Source: Sorangiineae bacterium MSr11954
GTDB taxonomy: Bacteria; Myxococcota_A; Polyangia; Polyangiales; Polyangiaceae
Assembly: GCA_037157815.1 (NCBI GenBank)
Contig: CP089984.1
Span: 2,834,997 to 2,898,996, forward strand
Direction of reading: 5' to 3'
DNA: 64,000 nucleotides
Numbering within the stretch: position 1 is the stretch's first letter; each line of letters begins with the position of its first letter. A program made the position numbers and the translations under genes. Below, in pieces: positions 1 through 7,767 of this stretch. The notes beneath the pieces were generated by a model that saw only the letters and a program-made list of their open reading frames with translations, ran no database searches and was not told where the DNA came from.

Positions 1-95
1 CGACGTCGTGCGGTCCTTTCACACCCGCGAGCTTACTTCTCGAACCTGGTAGGCGCCACTAGAGTCGTCGGTCCAAGTCGGAAAGGAATCGCACC
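1..95. other. Left-edge intergenic with RidA ribosome site
   Basis: No coding region is supported in the first 95 bases. The only clear signal is the GAAAGGA ribosome-binding sequence at 81-87, nine bases before the RidA ATG at 96. Confidence 0.6.
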
Positions 96-515
96 ATGAC
101 CACGACCATTCGACGCATCAACCCGCCTACGCTTGCGACGCCGCGTGGCTACAGCCACATCGTGGAGGCGCGGGGCGGACGAACCGTTTACATCGCCGGC
201 CAAGTGGCCCTCGATCGCGAGGGGAACCTGGTGGGCGGCGGCGATCTGGTCGCGCAAACCGAGCAGGTGTTCGCCAACCTGAAGGCCGCCTTGAGCGAGG
301 TGGGGGCCGACTTTACGCACGTCGTCAAATTCGGCGTCTTCATCACCAAGCCGCTCACCCCCGAGGATCTCGCCGGCGTTCGCGGTGTGCGCGAGCGCTA
401 TGTGGGGGCCGGAAACGTCCCTCCCGCGAGCACCTTGGTTCAAGTGGTGGCGCTGGTGCTCCCCGAGCTCCTCATCGAGATCGAAGCGATCGCCGTCGTG
501 CCCGACGCGCCGTAG
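96..515 (+). CDS. RidA/YjgF/UK114 family protein
   Basis: 139 residues, the usual length for a RidA-family trimer-forming protein. The fold signature is visible as an N-terminal 'IVEARGGRTVYIAGQVALD' stretch and a C-terminal 'LIEIEAIAVV' strand. Classical RidA enzymes deaminate reactive enamine/imine intermediates and use an Arg in the 'PARS' motif to hold the substrate carboxylate. Here the matching segment reads PPASTLV, so that Arg is replaced by Ser, as in several Rid subfamilies without proven imine deaminase activity. The ATG at 96 follows a good GAAAGGA site. It is followed 170 bases later by a short-chain fatty-acid transporter gene on the same strand; a functional link is possible but unproven. 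Family assignment is firm, substrate unknown. Confidence 0.9.
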   Translation: MTTTIRRINPPTLATPRGYSHIVEARGGRTVYIAGQVALDREGNLVGGGDLVAQTEQVFANLKAALSEVGADFTHVVKFGVFITKPLTPEDLAGVRGVRERYVGAGNVPPASTLVQVVALVLPELLIEIEAIAVVPDAP

Positions 516-596
516 CCACCCGCCGTCCCGACGCGTCCCCACCTATCCGCGACATCGCGGGGCGCCTTCGGTGTCTCGATGCGCCTTGGCCGCGAG

Positions 597-616
597 AGAG
601 ACAATTGATTGTCTCT
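597..616. promoter_or_regulatory. Inverted repeat before transporter gene
   Basis: AGAGACAAT and ATTGTCTCT form a perfect 9-base inverted repeat separated by TG. It lies 70 bases before the transporter start at 686 and 81 bases after the RidA stop. The short spacer and A/T-containing arms fit a dimeric repressor operator better than a terminator, since the 2-base loop is too tight for RNA and no U-tract follows. No regulator gene is adjacent. Confidence 0.45.
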
Positions 617-685
617 GAAACATCGCGCATTATCGCGTTTTCATGGCCTGCGCCCGCCCGCGGGCGCTCCGACGAAAGGTGCGCG

Positions 686-2164
686 ATGACCACGAGTGTC
701 CAAGCTCCGAACGGGGGAACGCAGGACAACGCGATTGCACGGCTCGCCCAGCGGTTCACCGTCTGGACCGAACGCTTCCTCCCGGACGCCTTCGGGTTCG
801 TGCTGGTCGGGACGTGCATCGTGTTCGTCTTCGGCCTCGCCACCGGTGAGGCCCTCACCCGCACACCGGAGAACGTGGCCACCGCCACCTCGGGCTTCGG
901 CTTGGTGGACGCGTGGGGCAAAGGCTTTTGGGCGCTGATCACGTTTACCATGCAAATGACGATGATCATCGTCGGCGGCTACGCGGTGGCCATGTCGCCG
1001 CCGGTGGCGCGCTTGATCGCGCGGCTGGCGCAGATCCCCAAGACCGCCCGCGGCGCCATCGTGTTCACCGCCGCGGTGGCCATGATCTCCGGCTACTTGA
1101 ATTGGGCCTTCAGCCTGATCTTCACCGCCGTCCTGGCCCGCGAGATCGCGCGCTTGATCCGCGGCGTCGACTACCGTGCCATCGGGGCCATGGCCTTTCT
1201 CGGGCTCGGCACCGTGTGGGCGCAAGGCTTATCGGGATCGGCCGCTCTGCAAATGGCCAGTCCGGCCTCCACCCCGGAGGCGCTCAAAAAGATCATCGCC
1301 TCCGCGCGCGGCGGCACGGGTGTGATCCCGCTCTCCGACACCATCTTCTTGTGGCAGGGCATGGCCTCCACCGCCATCATCTTCCTGGTGGGCTTGGCCA
1401 TGGCGTGGCTCCTCGCTCCGTCCCCCGAGCGCGCGAAGACGGCCGAGGATCTGGGCATCACCCTCAAGCCGCTCCTGGCCGAGAGCGAAGAGGCCAAGAT
1501 CCGGAGCACGCGGCCCGGCGATTGGTTGGAGCATAGCCCCCTCTTCGCCATCCTCCTGGCGCTCTTGGGCTTCTGGTACATCGTTCGCCATTTTGCGAAC
1601 GCCACCGGGAGCCCCCTGAATGCGCTCGACTTCAACACCATCAACTTGATGCTGCTGATGCTGGCGCTGGTCCTCCACTGGCGCCCGCTCTCCATGGTGA
1701 CCGCCGTGCGCTCGGGGTGCACGGCGGCGTCGGGCGTGCTGCTGCAGTATCCGTTCTACGGCGGCATCTTCGGGATGATCGCCTTCACGGGGCTCTCCAA
1801 GACCATCGCCGGGTGGCTGGTCTCGGCGTCGAGCACCTTGCTCTTTCCGCCCATCATCGCGCTCTATTCGTGTGTGCTCGGTATCTTCGTCCCGAGCGGC
1901 GGAAGCAAATGGCTCATCGAAGCCCCCTACGTGATCGACGCCGCGAACCAGCTCCACGTCAACCAAGGCTGGATGGTGGTCGTCTACGATCTGGGCGAGG
2001 CCAGCGCGAACCTGTTGCAGCCGTTTTGGATGCTGCCCACCTTGGCCATCCTCGGCCTGCGGGCGCGCGATGTCATGGGCTACACCTTCGCGATGTTCCT
2101 CGCCTGCTTCCCCGTGGTGCTGGTGCTGGTCACCGGCTTCGCGCAAACGCTACCCTTTCCGTAG
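686..2164 (+). CDS. atoE: Short-chain fatty acid transporter, AtoE family
   Basis: 492-residue integral membrane protein with about a dozen hydrophobic segments, matching the AtoE short-chain fatty acid transporter family in length and in conserved stretches such as 'ISGYLNWAFSLIFTAVLARE', 'GTVWAQGLSGSAALQMASP' and 'CVLGIFVPSGGSKWLIEAP'. The family is thought to carry acetoacetate or butyrate across the inner membrane. The open frame extends upstream to a TTG at 605, but the ATG at 686 is preceded by GAAAGG at 674-679 and places the N-terminus just before the amphipathic start seen in the family, so 686 was chosen. An inverted repeat at 597-616 may control it. No ato thiolase or CoA-transferase genes are nearby. 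It converges on a VOC gene with a 9-base gap. Confidence 0.85.
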   Translation: MTTSVQAPNGGTQDNAIARLAQRFTVWTERFLPDAFGFVLVGTCIVFVFGLATGEALTRTPENVATATSGFGLVDAWGKGFWALITFTMQMTMIIVGGYAVAMSPPVARLIARLAQIPKTARGAIVFTAAVAMISGYLNWAFSLIFTAVLAREIARLIRGVDYRAIGAMAFLGLGTVWAQGLSGSAALQMASPASTPEALKKIIASARGGTGVIPLSDTIFLWQGMASTAIIFLVGLAMAWLLAPSPERAKTAEDLGITLKPLLAESEEAKIRSTRPGDWLEHSPLFAILLALLGFWYIVRHFANATGSPLNALDFNTINLMLLMLALVLHWRPLSMVTAVRSGCTAASGVLLQYPFYGGIFGMIAFTGLSKTIAGWLVSASSTLLFPPIIALYSCVLGIFVPSGGSKWLIEAPYVIDAANQLHVNQGWMVVVYDLGEASANLLQPFWMLPTLAILGLRARDVMGYTFAMFLACFPVVLVLVTGFAQTLPFP

Positions 2165-2173
2165 CGGCGGCCC

Positions 2174-2581
2174 TCAGCGCGGCTGGACCAGGGCGAACCA
2201 GTTGCCCGAGTCGTCCTTGAACACGGTCTCCACGCCGTAAGGACGCTCCTCTGGTTCGCCCATGAACTCGACCCCGCGCGCCTTCAGCTCCTCGTACGTC
2301 TTTCGGCAGTCGGCGGTGTGAAAGGCGCCAAAGCCAAAGGTCCCTTTCTCGACCAGGGCCCGCACGGTCTCGGCGGTCTCTGGCTCCCAATGCGTGCCCG
2401 GCTTGATCGCCATGAGCGCGATCTGCAGATCCGGCTGTCCCTTCGGCACCACCGTGATCCAGCGGAAGCTGCCGACATGGGCGTCGGTGCGCACTTCGAA
2501 GCCCAAGATCTCCGTATAAAAGCGCTTGGCGCGCTCCTGGTCGAGGACGTAGACGCTGGCGATACCCAATCGTTGAATCAT
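2174..2581 (-). CDS. VOC (glyoxalase/bleomycin resistance) family protein
   Basis: 135 residues with the paired beta-alpha-beta-beta-beta modules of the vicinal oxygen chelate fold: an N-terminal 'YVLDQERAKRFYTEILGFEV' half and a C-terminal half ending 'TVFKDDSGNWFALVQP'. VOC members include glyoxalases, dioxygenases and drug-binding proteins; substrate cannot be read from sequence. It lies 81 bases downstream of an AraC-type regulator on the same strand, a common pairing in which the regulator controls the VOC gene. ATG at 2581. Confidence 0.85.
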   Translation of the reverse strand: MIQRLGIASVYVLDQERAKRFYTEILGFEVRTDAHVGSFRWITVVPKGQPDLQIALMAIKPGTHWEPETAETVRALVEKGTFGFGAFHTADCRKTYEELKARGVEFMGEPEERPYGVETVFKDDSGNWFALVQPR

Positions 2582-2662
2582 GAATGACCTCCGAGGCGTG
2601 GGGTACCATTCTCCGCGCGATCCCCGCTTCTTCGAAATTGCTCTTTTGCGCCTCGGTCGTCG

Positions 2663-3109
2663 TCAGGTCGTGGCGGGCCCGAGGTGCTCGAAGAAACAGA
2701 AAGGGATGTACACCCGCACCAACCCTGCGGGAACCTGAACCAGCGGCGCGATCTCGCGATGGTACTGAATGGGCGAGCGCCCCGTGCGTTTCGAGAAGAG
2801 CGAGCTGAAGGAGCCGACGCTGGAGAAGCCCACGTCGAAGCATGTCGCGGTGACGGAAGCCCCCGAGCGGGCAAGGAGCTCCTTGGCGCGCGCCATGCGC
2901 ACGTGCGTGAGGTACTGCCGCGGCGTCATGCCGAACGCCACCTGGAACTCCCGAAGAAAGTGGTAGGGCGAAAACCCCGCCTGCCGCGCCATCTCGCGCA
3001 CCGTGAGCGGCTCGCCGTACCCGTCGTGAATGAGCTCGCGCGCGCGGCATAGCGCACGAAACGTGGCCTCGGGTACCAGGGGTGGTGAAAGTCGTCGCGG
3101 GATCGTCAT
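2663..3109 (-). CDS. AraC-family transcriptional regulator (HTH only)
   Basis: About 148 residues, essentially a stand-alone AraC/XylS DNA-binding domain with two helix-turn-helix motifs: 'VREMARQAGFSPYHFLREFQ' followed by the 'GMTPRQYLTHVRMARAKELL' linker, then 'ATCFDVGFSSVGSFSSLFSK' and 'RTGRSPIQYHRE'. A short C-terminal tail follows. There is no N-terminal effector domain. The frame is open to a GTG at 3178, but the ATG at 3109 gives the compact form typical of this class; neither start has an ideal ribosome site. Directly upstream of the VOC gene and probably co-transcribed with it. Confidence 0.85.
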   Translation of the reverse strand: MTIPRRLSPPLVPEATFRALCRARELIHDGYGEPLTVREMARQAGFSPYHFLREFQVAFGMTPRQYLTHVRMARAKELLARSGASVTATCFDVGFSSVGSFSSLFSKRTGRSPIQYHREIAPLVQVPAGLVRVYIPFCFFEHLGPATT

Positions 3110-3323
3110 CGGCGCGCTCGTCGTCCGTTTCTCCTCCCCGGGCAGGCGGTGCGGCAGTGCGGCGTTGCAAAATGCCACGGATGTCGCGCGAGCGCACGCG
3201 GTGTGGGGCTCCGCTGCAGCGCCAAAGCATCGGTTCCGGGAACGGCCCTTGCGTTGACCGGGTGCGTCACATGCGGGGTGAGCCCCTGCAATTCTTCATT
3301 CGAACGAACGAAAGGACAAGACC

Positions 3324-3569
3324 ATGGGCGAGATCACCACGAACCTGAAGGCGGAGATTCAAAAGGGCCTCTCGCAAATCCAAACCCTCCGCGACGAGGT
3401 GCGCGTTCGATTGCACCTGGCGGGAATGGAGGTCAAAGACGAGTGGCAAAAACTCGAGCCGCGCGTGGAGGAGATCGAGCGCCGCGCCGAGGAGGTCACC
3501 GACGCCACCAAGACGGCCGTCGAAGACGTGCTGCAAAAGCTCTCCAATCTACGCAAATCGCTTAGTTGA
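3324..3569 (+). CDS. Small coiled-coil protein of unknown function
   Basis: 81 residues, very rich in Glu, Lys, Arg and Leu, with no Cys, Pro only once and almost no aromatic residues. The whole chain reads as one long amphipathic helix or helical hairpin with hydrophobic heptads ('EIQKGLSQIQTLRDEVRVRL', 'VEEIERRAEEVTDATKTAVE'). No signal peptide. A clean GAAAGGA site lies 9 bases before the ATG. I do not recognise a characterised homologue; scaffolding or nucleic-acid/envelope association are only guesses. It lies alone between the AraC gene (divergent) and the arginase-like gene. Confidence 0.75.
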   Translation: MGEITTNLKAEIQKGLSQIQTLRDEVRVRLHLAGMEVKDEWQKLEPRVEEIERRAEEVTDATKTAVEDVLQKLSNLRKSLS

Positions 3570-3644
3570 CCGCAGCTGACCCACCCCTCCGCCCCACCGA
3601 CGCCGGCGGTTGACAGCCGCGGCCGCGCCGGGTACGTAACCTGT

Positions 3645-4670
3645 ATGAAGTTGATTACAGGTTACGCGCTCGCCGCGTGCCTCGCGGTGGCGTGTGCCAA
3701 ACAGCCGGATCGCCTCGCCGCCGCAACATCGGACCTTGCGACCCATGCCTCGACGGCGCCGGCGCCCGACCTCCCAAGGTTGCCCGACCGACCAAGCTTG
3801 AAACTCGCCGTGCTGGACGCGCCTTTCAACTTGGGCCTCCGTCCACCGGCGCCCGGCCGCGAGCCCGGCACGCGCCGGTTGGCACAGGCGCTTCGCGCGA
3901 ACGATCTCGTGGCGCGCTTGGGCGCGACGGATCGCGGTGTGGTGCCGGCGCCCCCGTATGCGTTCGTGAGCGATTCGAAAACGCGCATTTACAATGCAGC
4001 CGCCATTCGCGCGTACAGCGAAATACTCGCCAAGCGGGTCCAGAGCATCACCGAGCAGGGCGAGCTCGCGTTGGTCCTGGGGGGCGATTGCAGCATCCTG
4101 GTCGGCTCGTTGATGGCGCCCCCGGTGCGCGGGCGACGCGGGCTCGTCTTCATGGATGCGCACACGGATTTTGGCCCGCCGCCGGCGGTGGGCGCCGGCA
4201 TCGAGCTGGCGCTGGTCACGGGTCATGGCCCCGAGGGGATGCGTGAGTTCGCCGATCGAAGTCCGCTGGTCCGAGAGCGCGACGTGGTGATGTTCGGCCC
4301 GCGCGACGAGGACGATTTGCGCGAGCTCCGCGGACAGACGAAGCTGCGCATCCTCGACTTTGCGTCGATCCGCCACAAAGGGGCGAAGGAGTCCGCGCGC
4401 GAGGCACTTGCATACCTGCGCGCGCAAGGTGTCGATGAGCTATGGATTCACCTGGACGCGGACGTGCTCGACGATGCCATCATGCCGGCCGTCGACTCCC
4501 GCGGCCCGGGCGGCCTCTCGTATGCCGAGCTCCGGGATAGCGTCTCGGAGCTCGTGGCCTCGGGCATGGTCCGCGGCGTGGACGTGACCGTGTTCGATCC
4601 CGATCGGGACCCGAAGGGGGATATGGCGCGCGCCTTCACCTCGGCGTTGGTGGAGACGTTTCGCCGCTGA
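3645..4670 (+). CDS. Arginase-family protein with lipoprotein signal
   Basis: 341 residues. Ureohydrolase (arginase/agmatinase) metal motifs are present: DAHTD at 171-175 and 'LDADVLDD' at 270-277, giving the expected Asp/His manganese ligands D171, H173, D175, D271 and D273. The GGDHS motif reads GGDCS (146-150), so the His that binds one manganese is Cys149. The N-terminus 'MKLITGYALAACLAVAC' is a short charged plus hydrophobic stretch ending in Cys17, consistent with a lipoprotein signal, unusual for this normally cytoplasmic family. No ribosome site is evident; a TTGACA lies at 3610-3615. Its last 35 bases overlap the 3' end of the convergent methyltransferase gene. Fold is confident; catalysis and export are inferred. 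Confidence 0.8.
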   Translation: MKLITGYALAACLAVACAKQPDRLAAATSDLATHASTAPAPDLPRLPDRPSLKLAVLDAPFNLGLRPPAPGREPGTRRLAQALRANDLVARLGATDRGVVPAPPYAFVSDSKTRIYNAAAIRAYSEILAKRVQSITEQGELALVLGGDCSILVGSLMAPPVRGRRGLVFMDAHTDFGPPPAVGAGIELALVTGHGPEGMREFADRSPLVRERDVVMFGPRDEDDLRELRGQTKLRILDFASIRHKGAKESAREALAYLRAQGVDELWIHLDADVLDDAIMPAVDSRGPGGLSYAELRDSVSELVASGMVRGVDVTVFDPDRDPKGDMARAFTSALVETFRR

Positions 4671-5256
4671 GCGCTCCTCCCGGATGCCACCCCGTGCGCC
4701 GCGGAATCCAGCGCGGCACATGGCGCGTGTACTCTGTGTATTCTGCACCGAATCGTTCGACCAGGCCGGGCTCCTCGGACAGCACGAAATAGACATGGTT
4801 CACGGCGAAGAACACCGCCGCCCAAATGGAAATGCCGCGCGAGGCAACGAAGAGCGCCTCCCCCACGATCAGGGTGAACACGCCGCTGATCATGGGGTTG
4901 CGCACATGGGCATAGGGGCCCACCACGACGAGCTTTCGCGTCGGCTCCCATGGCGCGAGCGTTCCGCGGCCGACGCGCGCGAAGAGCCCAACCGTCCATG
5001 CGAGCATGGCCAGCCCCGCAAGGATGAGCGCGGCGCCGGCGGCGGTTTGCAACGTCATCCGCGGGGGCCAGCAGCCCGGCTCGAGGCAGAGCGCCGGAAC
5101 GAGGATCGCGGCCGACAGAGGCAGCACGAAGGATCGCAGATGGGAGAGCACGATGGTAGCATGCACCTTCGCGCGCTCTTGGGGCACGGATTTCGCAAGT
5201 TCGCACGGCGGATTGCGATTCGCGGTTGGCACGCGTCTCGTCGCATCGTCCTTCAT
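4636..5256 (-). CDS. Isoprenylcysteine methyltransferase-like membrane protein
   Basis: Up to 206 residues with about four hydrophobic segments. The C-terminal half carries the ICMT/phospholipid-methyltransferase signature: 'VVVGPYAHVRNPMISGV', then an acidic Glu pair and 'ERFGAEYTEYTRHVPRWIP'. Bacterial members methylate isoprenoid, thiol or lipid acceptors at the inner membrane; the substrate is unknown. The ATG at 5256 leaves a 40-residue polar lead before the first membrane segment and only 20 bases to the divergent flavoprotein start; GTG codons at 5166 or 5151 would give a more usual N-terminus. Overlaps the arginase-like gene tail-to-tail. Confidence 0.8.
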   Translation of the reverse strand: MKDDATRRVPTANRNPPCELAKSVPQERAKVHATIVLSHLRSFVLPLSAAILVPALCLEPGCWPPRMTLQTAAGAALILAGLAMLAWTVGLFARVGRGTLAPWEPTRKLVVVGPYAHVRNPMISGVFTLIVGEALFVASRGISIWAAVFFAVNHVYFVLSEEPGLVERFGAEYTEYTRHVPRWIPRRTGWHPGGALSGETSPPTPR

Positions 5257-5276
5257 CCCTCCGTCGAGGAGCTCGA

Positions 5277-6641
5277 ATGAAACACTACGATTTGGTGGCG
5301 ATAGGCAGCGGAAACACCGGGCTCGTGGCTGCGTTTCGCGCGGCGGGCGCGAAAAAGAAGGTGGCCATCGTGGACGAAAAGCCGGTGGGCGGGCTCTGTT
5401 CCATCGCCGGCTGCAATCCCAAGAAGGTCCTGGTGCGCGCCACCGAGATGCTCGACGAGGTGCGTCGTGCGGACAAGCATGGCATCGCGGCGCGGGACGT
5501 GAGCATCGATTGGGGGCGGGTGGTGGACCGCAAAAACAGCTTCACCGATCCGGTGCCCGAGCAAACCGAAGAGTCGCTTCGCTCCAGCGGGATCGATCTC
5601 GTGCGCGGGCACGCCCGCTTCACCGGGCCCGATCGCATCGAGGTGCGCGGCGCCGGGCAAACGGAGGAGGTCTCCGCCGAGGCCTTCGTGGTCGCCACCG
5701 GCTCGCGCCCCCGCGCCCTCGATTTTCCCGGCGCGGAGCACGTTCGAACCACCGATGACATCCTCTCGCTCCGCCGCATCCCCGCGCAGCTGGTCATCGT
5801 GGGCGCTGGCGTGGTGGCCTTCGAGTTTGGCTTCGTGTTCGCGCGCCTCGGCAGCGAGGTCACCCTGCTCGCGCAGGGCTCGAGCGCGCTCGCGGACTTC
5901 GACCCCACCTTCCTCGGGCCGGTCCTTGCGCTAGGAGAGCGCTTGGGTTTGCGCGTCCGCCGGCAGACGCGCGTCACGAAGGTCGAGCCAAAGGATGGCG
6001 CGCTCGCCGTCTCGGTCCAATCCGATTCGGGCGGCTCCCCCGAGGCGCTGCGCGCCGATTTCGTCCTCAACGCGGCCGGCCGGATCCCGGCCATCGACGG
6101 CCTCGGCCTCGACCGCGCCGGGGTCGCCTTCGACAAGCGCGGCGTGCGGGTGAACGAGTACCTGCGAAGCCCGGAAAATCGGCGGGTCTTCGCGGGAGGC
6201 GACGCCCATGGCCGCTACCAGCTCTCGCCCATGGCCTCATACGAGGGCCGGGTCATCGCCGACAACGTTCTGCAAGGCGACGTGCGCAAAGCCGATTACA
6301 CCATCGTTCCGCGCGCCATCTTTACGACCCCGCCGCTCGCGCAGGTCGGTCTCACCGAGCAGCAGGCGAAGAAGCAAGGCGTGGCCGTCGAGGTCCTCGA
6401 CCGCGACATGGAGACGTGGAAGGTGTTCGCCATCGCCGGCGACGAGCAGGCGCGGGCCCGCTTGGTGATCGACCAGGCCAGCGGCCGGCTCCTGGGCGCC
6501 CAGCTCTGGAGCGCGACCGCTGCGGACATCATTCACTTCCTGGCCATGGCCCTGCGCGCCGGCGCCACGCGCAAGGATCTCGCCGAGTTCGTCTATGCTT
6601 ATCCCACGGCCACCAGCGCGCTCGGCTCCGCGTTCCAGTAG
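5277..6641 (+). CDS. Class I pyridine nucleotide-disulfide oxidoreductase-like flavoprotein
   Basis: 454 residues with the glutathione reductase/lipoamide dehydrogenase layout: FAD site 'IGSGNTG' near the N-terminus, redox-active Cys pair C41 and C46 in 'GGLCSIAGCNPKK', NAD(P) site 'IVGAGVVAFEFG' in the middle, FAD motif 'RVFAGGDA', and a C-terminal dimerisation domain. The catalytic His-Glu pair of the family (HPTxSE) is missing: the segment reads 'YAYPTATSALG', with Tyr442 in place of His. Such divergent members exist in bacteria with unknown disulfide or metal substrates. Start chosen at ATG 5277 behind GAGGAG; an upstream in-frame extension to 5226 overlaps the divergent gene. Confidence 0.85.
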   Translation: MKHYDLVAIGSGNTGLVAAFRAAGAKKKVAIVDEKPVGGLCSIAGCNPKKVLVRATEMLDEVRRADKHGIAARDVSIDWGRVVDRKNSFTDPVPEQTEESLRSSGIDLVRGHARFTGPDRIEVRGAGQTEEVSAEAFVVATGSRPRALDFPGAEHVRTTDDILSLRRIPAQLVIVGAGVVAFEFGFVFARLGSEVTLLAQGSSALADFDPTFLGPVLALGERLGLRVRRQTRVTKVEPKDGALAVSVQSDSGGSPEALRADFVLNAAGRIPAIDGLGLDRAGVAFDKRGVRVNEYLRSPENRRVFAGGDAHGRYQLSPMASYEGRVIADNVLQGDVRKADYTIVPRAIFTTPPLAQVGLTEQQAKKQGVAVEVLDRDMETWKVFAIAGDEQARARLVIDQASGRLLGAQLWSATAADIIHFLAMALRAGATRKDLAEFVYAYPTATSALGSAFQ

Positions 6642-6840
6642 CCCGGGCGGGTCGAGCGCTCATGGCACCCGACGCGCCGGGCCTCCTTTGACGATCATGG
6701 CCCGGTCGATCCCCACATCGCCGTCGCCGGTGACGCGCACCGTGCGCGTAGGGGTCCCTTCGGCCAAGGTGGGGTCCGTTCGCGCCCGCGCCGATTTGTG
6801 ATCGACACGCCGGCGGCGGCGACTTCGAATACGGACCTTA

Positions 6841-6876
6841 CGGCAGAGCGTACGACACGCATCGTACGCTCTGCCG
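6841..6876. terminator. Strong bidirectional hairpin
   Basis: A perfect 15-base stem (CGGCAGAGCGTACGA, 6841-6855, and its complement 6862-6876) with a 6-base CACGCA loop, lying between two convergent genes. No T-run follows on either strand, so it is either a GC-type terminator working both ways or a DNA palindrome. Confidence 0.6.
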
Positions 6877-6913
6877 CGCATGACCGCGATGACGTCAGGA
6901 AGACGGTGACCTC

Positions 6914-6949
6914 GGCGTCTCGGGCGTCTCAGGCGTCTCGGGCGTCTCA
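6914..6949. repeat. Four 9-base tandem repeats
   Basis: GGCGTCTCG and GGCGTCTCA alternate for four copies immediately downstream of the stop codon of the minus-strand lipoprotein gene (stop at 6954-6956). Read on the minus strand the unit would encode Pro-Glu-Thr repeats if the stop were bypassed. Confidence 0.7.
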
Positions 6950-6953
6950 GGCA

Positions 6954-7598
6954 TCACTGGAGCTCGAGCTCGACAGCGCGCAGGAACGCTTGGCAACCCG
7001 TGCGGGTGCCCGCTTCGCTGCCCTTGGTGTCGCCGACGCAGACGACGCGTTCGGCGAGCTCCGGATATCCGAAGTGGAACTCGTCGTGATCGTGATCGGT
7101 GTCCGTATAGTCCCACGAGGTGTTTCGGTCGCTCAGGATATTCTTGATATTTCGAGGTGCCGTGTAAACGTGGTACGACTGCGAGCCGCGCGCTTCGGTC
7201 CAATCGGATTTGGTCTCCTTGGCGTGGACGGTGATGGTCGCATAGAGATTGGGGCCGCTCCAGTTCAAGGTGACGCTGCCGACGACGTGCGGGCCATGGC
7301 CCTTGAACTCGCGATCGCCGCCCACGTGCGGGGGGATGTAAAAGCCCGTGGCGAGATCGAAGACGGTGCAGCGCGAGCCGTCGCAGCTCAAGAGCGATTC
7401 GGGGTTGATCGAGGCGATCGCTCGATCGAGGGCCTCGGTGTCGTTCGCGGCCTCGGTGTCGTTCGCGTTCGCGGTGTCGTTGTCGGCCGGGGTGTCGGCG
7501 GCGCAGCCGGTCACCGCGGCAAGGCCGAGGGTGGCGGCGAAGAATGGAGCTCGGAGTAGGTTGTTCTGCAGATTCGAAGAAGACGATCGTGCGCGCAT
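6954..7598 (-). CDS. Secreted lipoprotein of unknown function
   Basis: 214 residues. The N-terminus has an Arg/Ser lead, a hydrophobic core and a VTGC lipobox, followed by an Asn-Asp-Thr-rich linker with three near-repeats of ANDTEA, then a globular domain with two Cys pairs ('LLSCDGSRCTVFDL' and 'VVCVGDTKG...GCQAFL') and a His/Asp-rich 'TDTDHDHDEFHFG' stretch that could bind metal. ATG 7598 follows an AAAGGAG site. No family recognised. The Cys pairs suggest disulfides in the periplasm or on the surface. Confidence 0.75.
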   Translation of the reverse strand: MRARSSSSNLQNNLLRAPFFAATLGLAAVTGCAADTPADNDTANANDTEAANDTEALDRAIASINPESLLSCDGSRCTVFDLATGFYIPPHVGGDREFKGHGPHVVGSVTLNWSGPNLYATITVHAKETKSDWTEARGSQSYHVYTAPRNIKNILSDRNTSWDYTDTDHDHDEFHFGYPELAERVVCVGDTKGSEAGTRTGCQAFLRAVELELQ

Positions 7599-7767
7599 GG
7601 GCGCTCCTTTCAAAGATGGAATCGAAATAGCGATTCCCGATGTGTGAGTGATATCGAGCCAAAGCGATTTCGCGCCGGCTATATCCCTCTCTACGTGTTG
7701 CCGGCTTCGTTCGTTTCGCACGCGGGGCAAAGGCCGGCGCGCGCGCGGATTGCGTCGAGGATGCCGT

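Larger units (their letters stand above)
6642..6953. other. Convergent intergenic region, possible gene remnant
   Basis: 312 bases between two convergent genes. It holds the long hairpin at 6841-6876, a 9-base tandem repeat at 6914-6949, and a minus-strand open frame at 6660-6881 whose translation contains 'TRTVRVTGDGDVGIDRAMIV', which looks protein-like but has no start context or family I can name. It may be the worn end of a lost gene; this is weakly supported. Confidence 0.35.

Noticed and set aside
3610-3641. TTGACA promoter with leaderless start before the arginase-like gene
   Set aside because: No convincing -10 sequence at normal spacing, so only the -35-like hexamer is noted.
6662-6677. 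Sigma-54 promoter-like TGGCAC followed by GC ten bases later
   Set aside because: The -12 part reads GCGC rather than TTGC and no gene follows on that strand.
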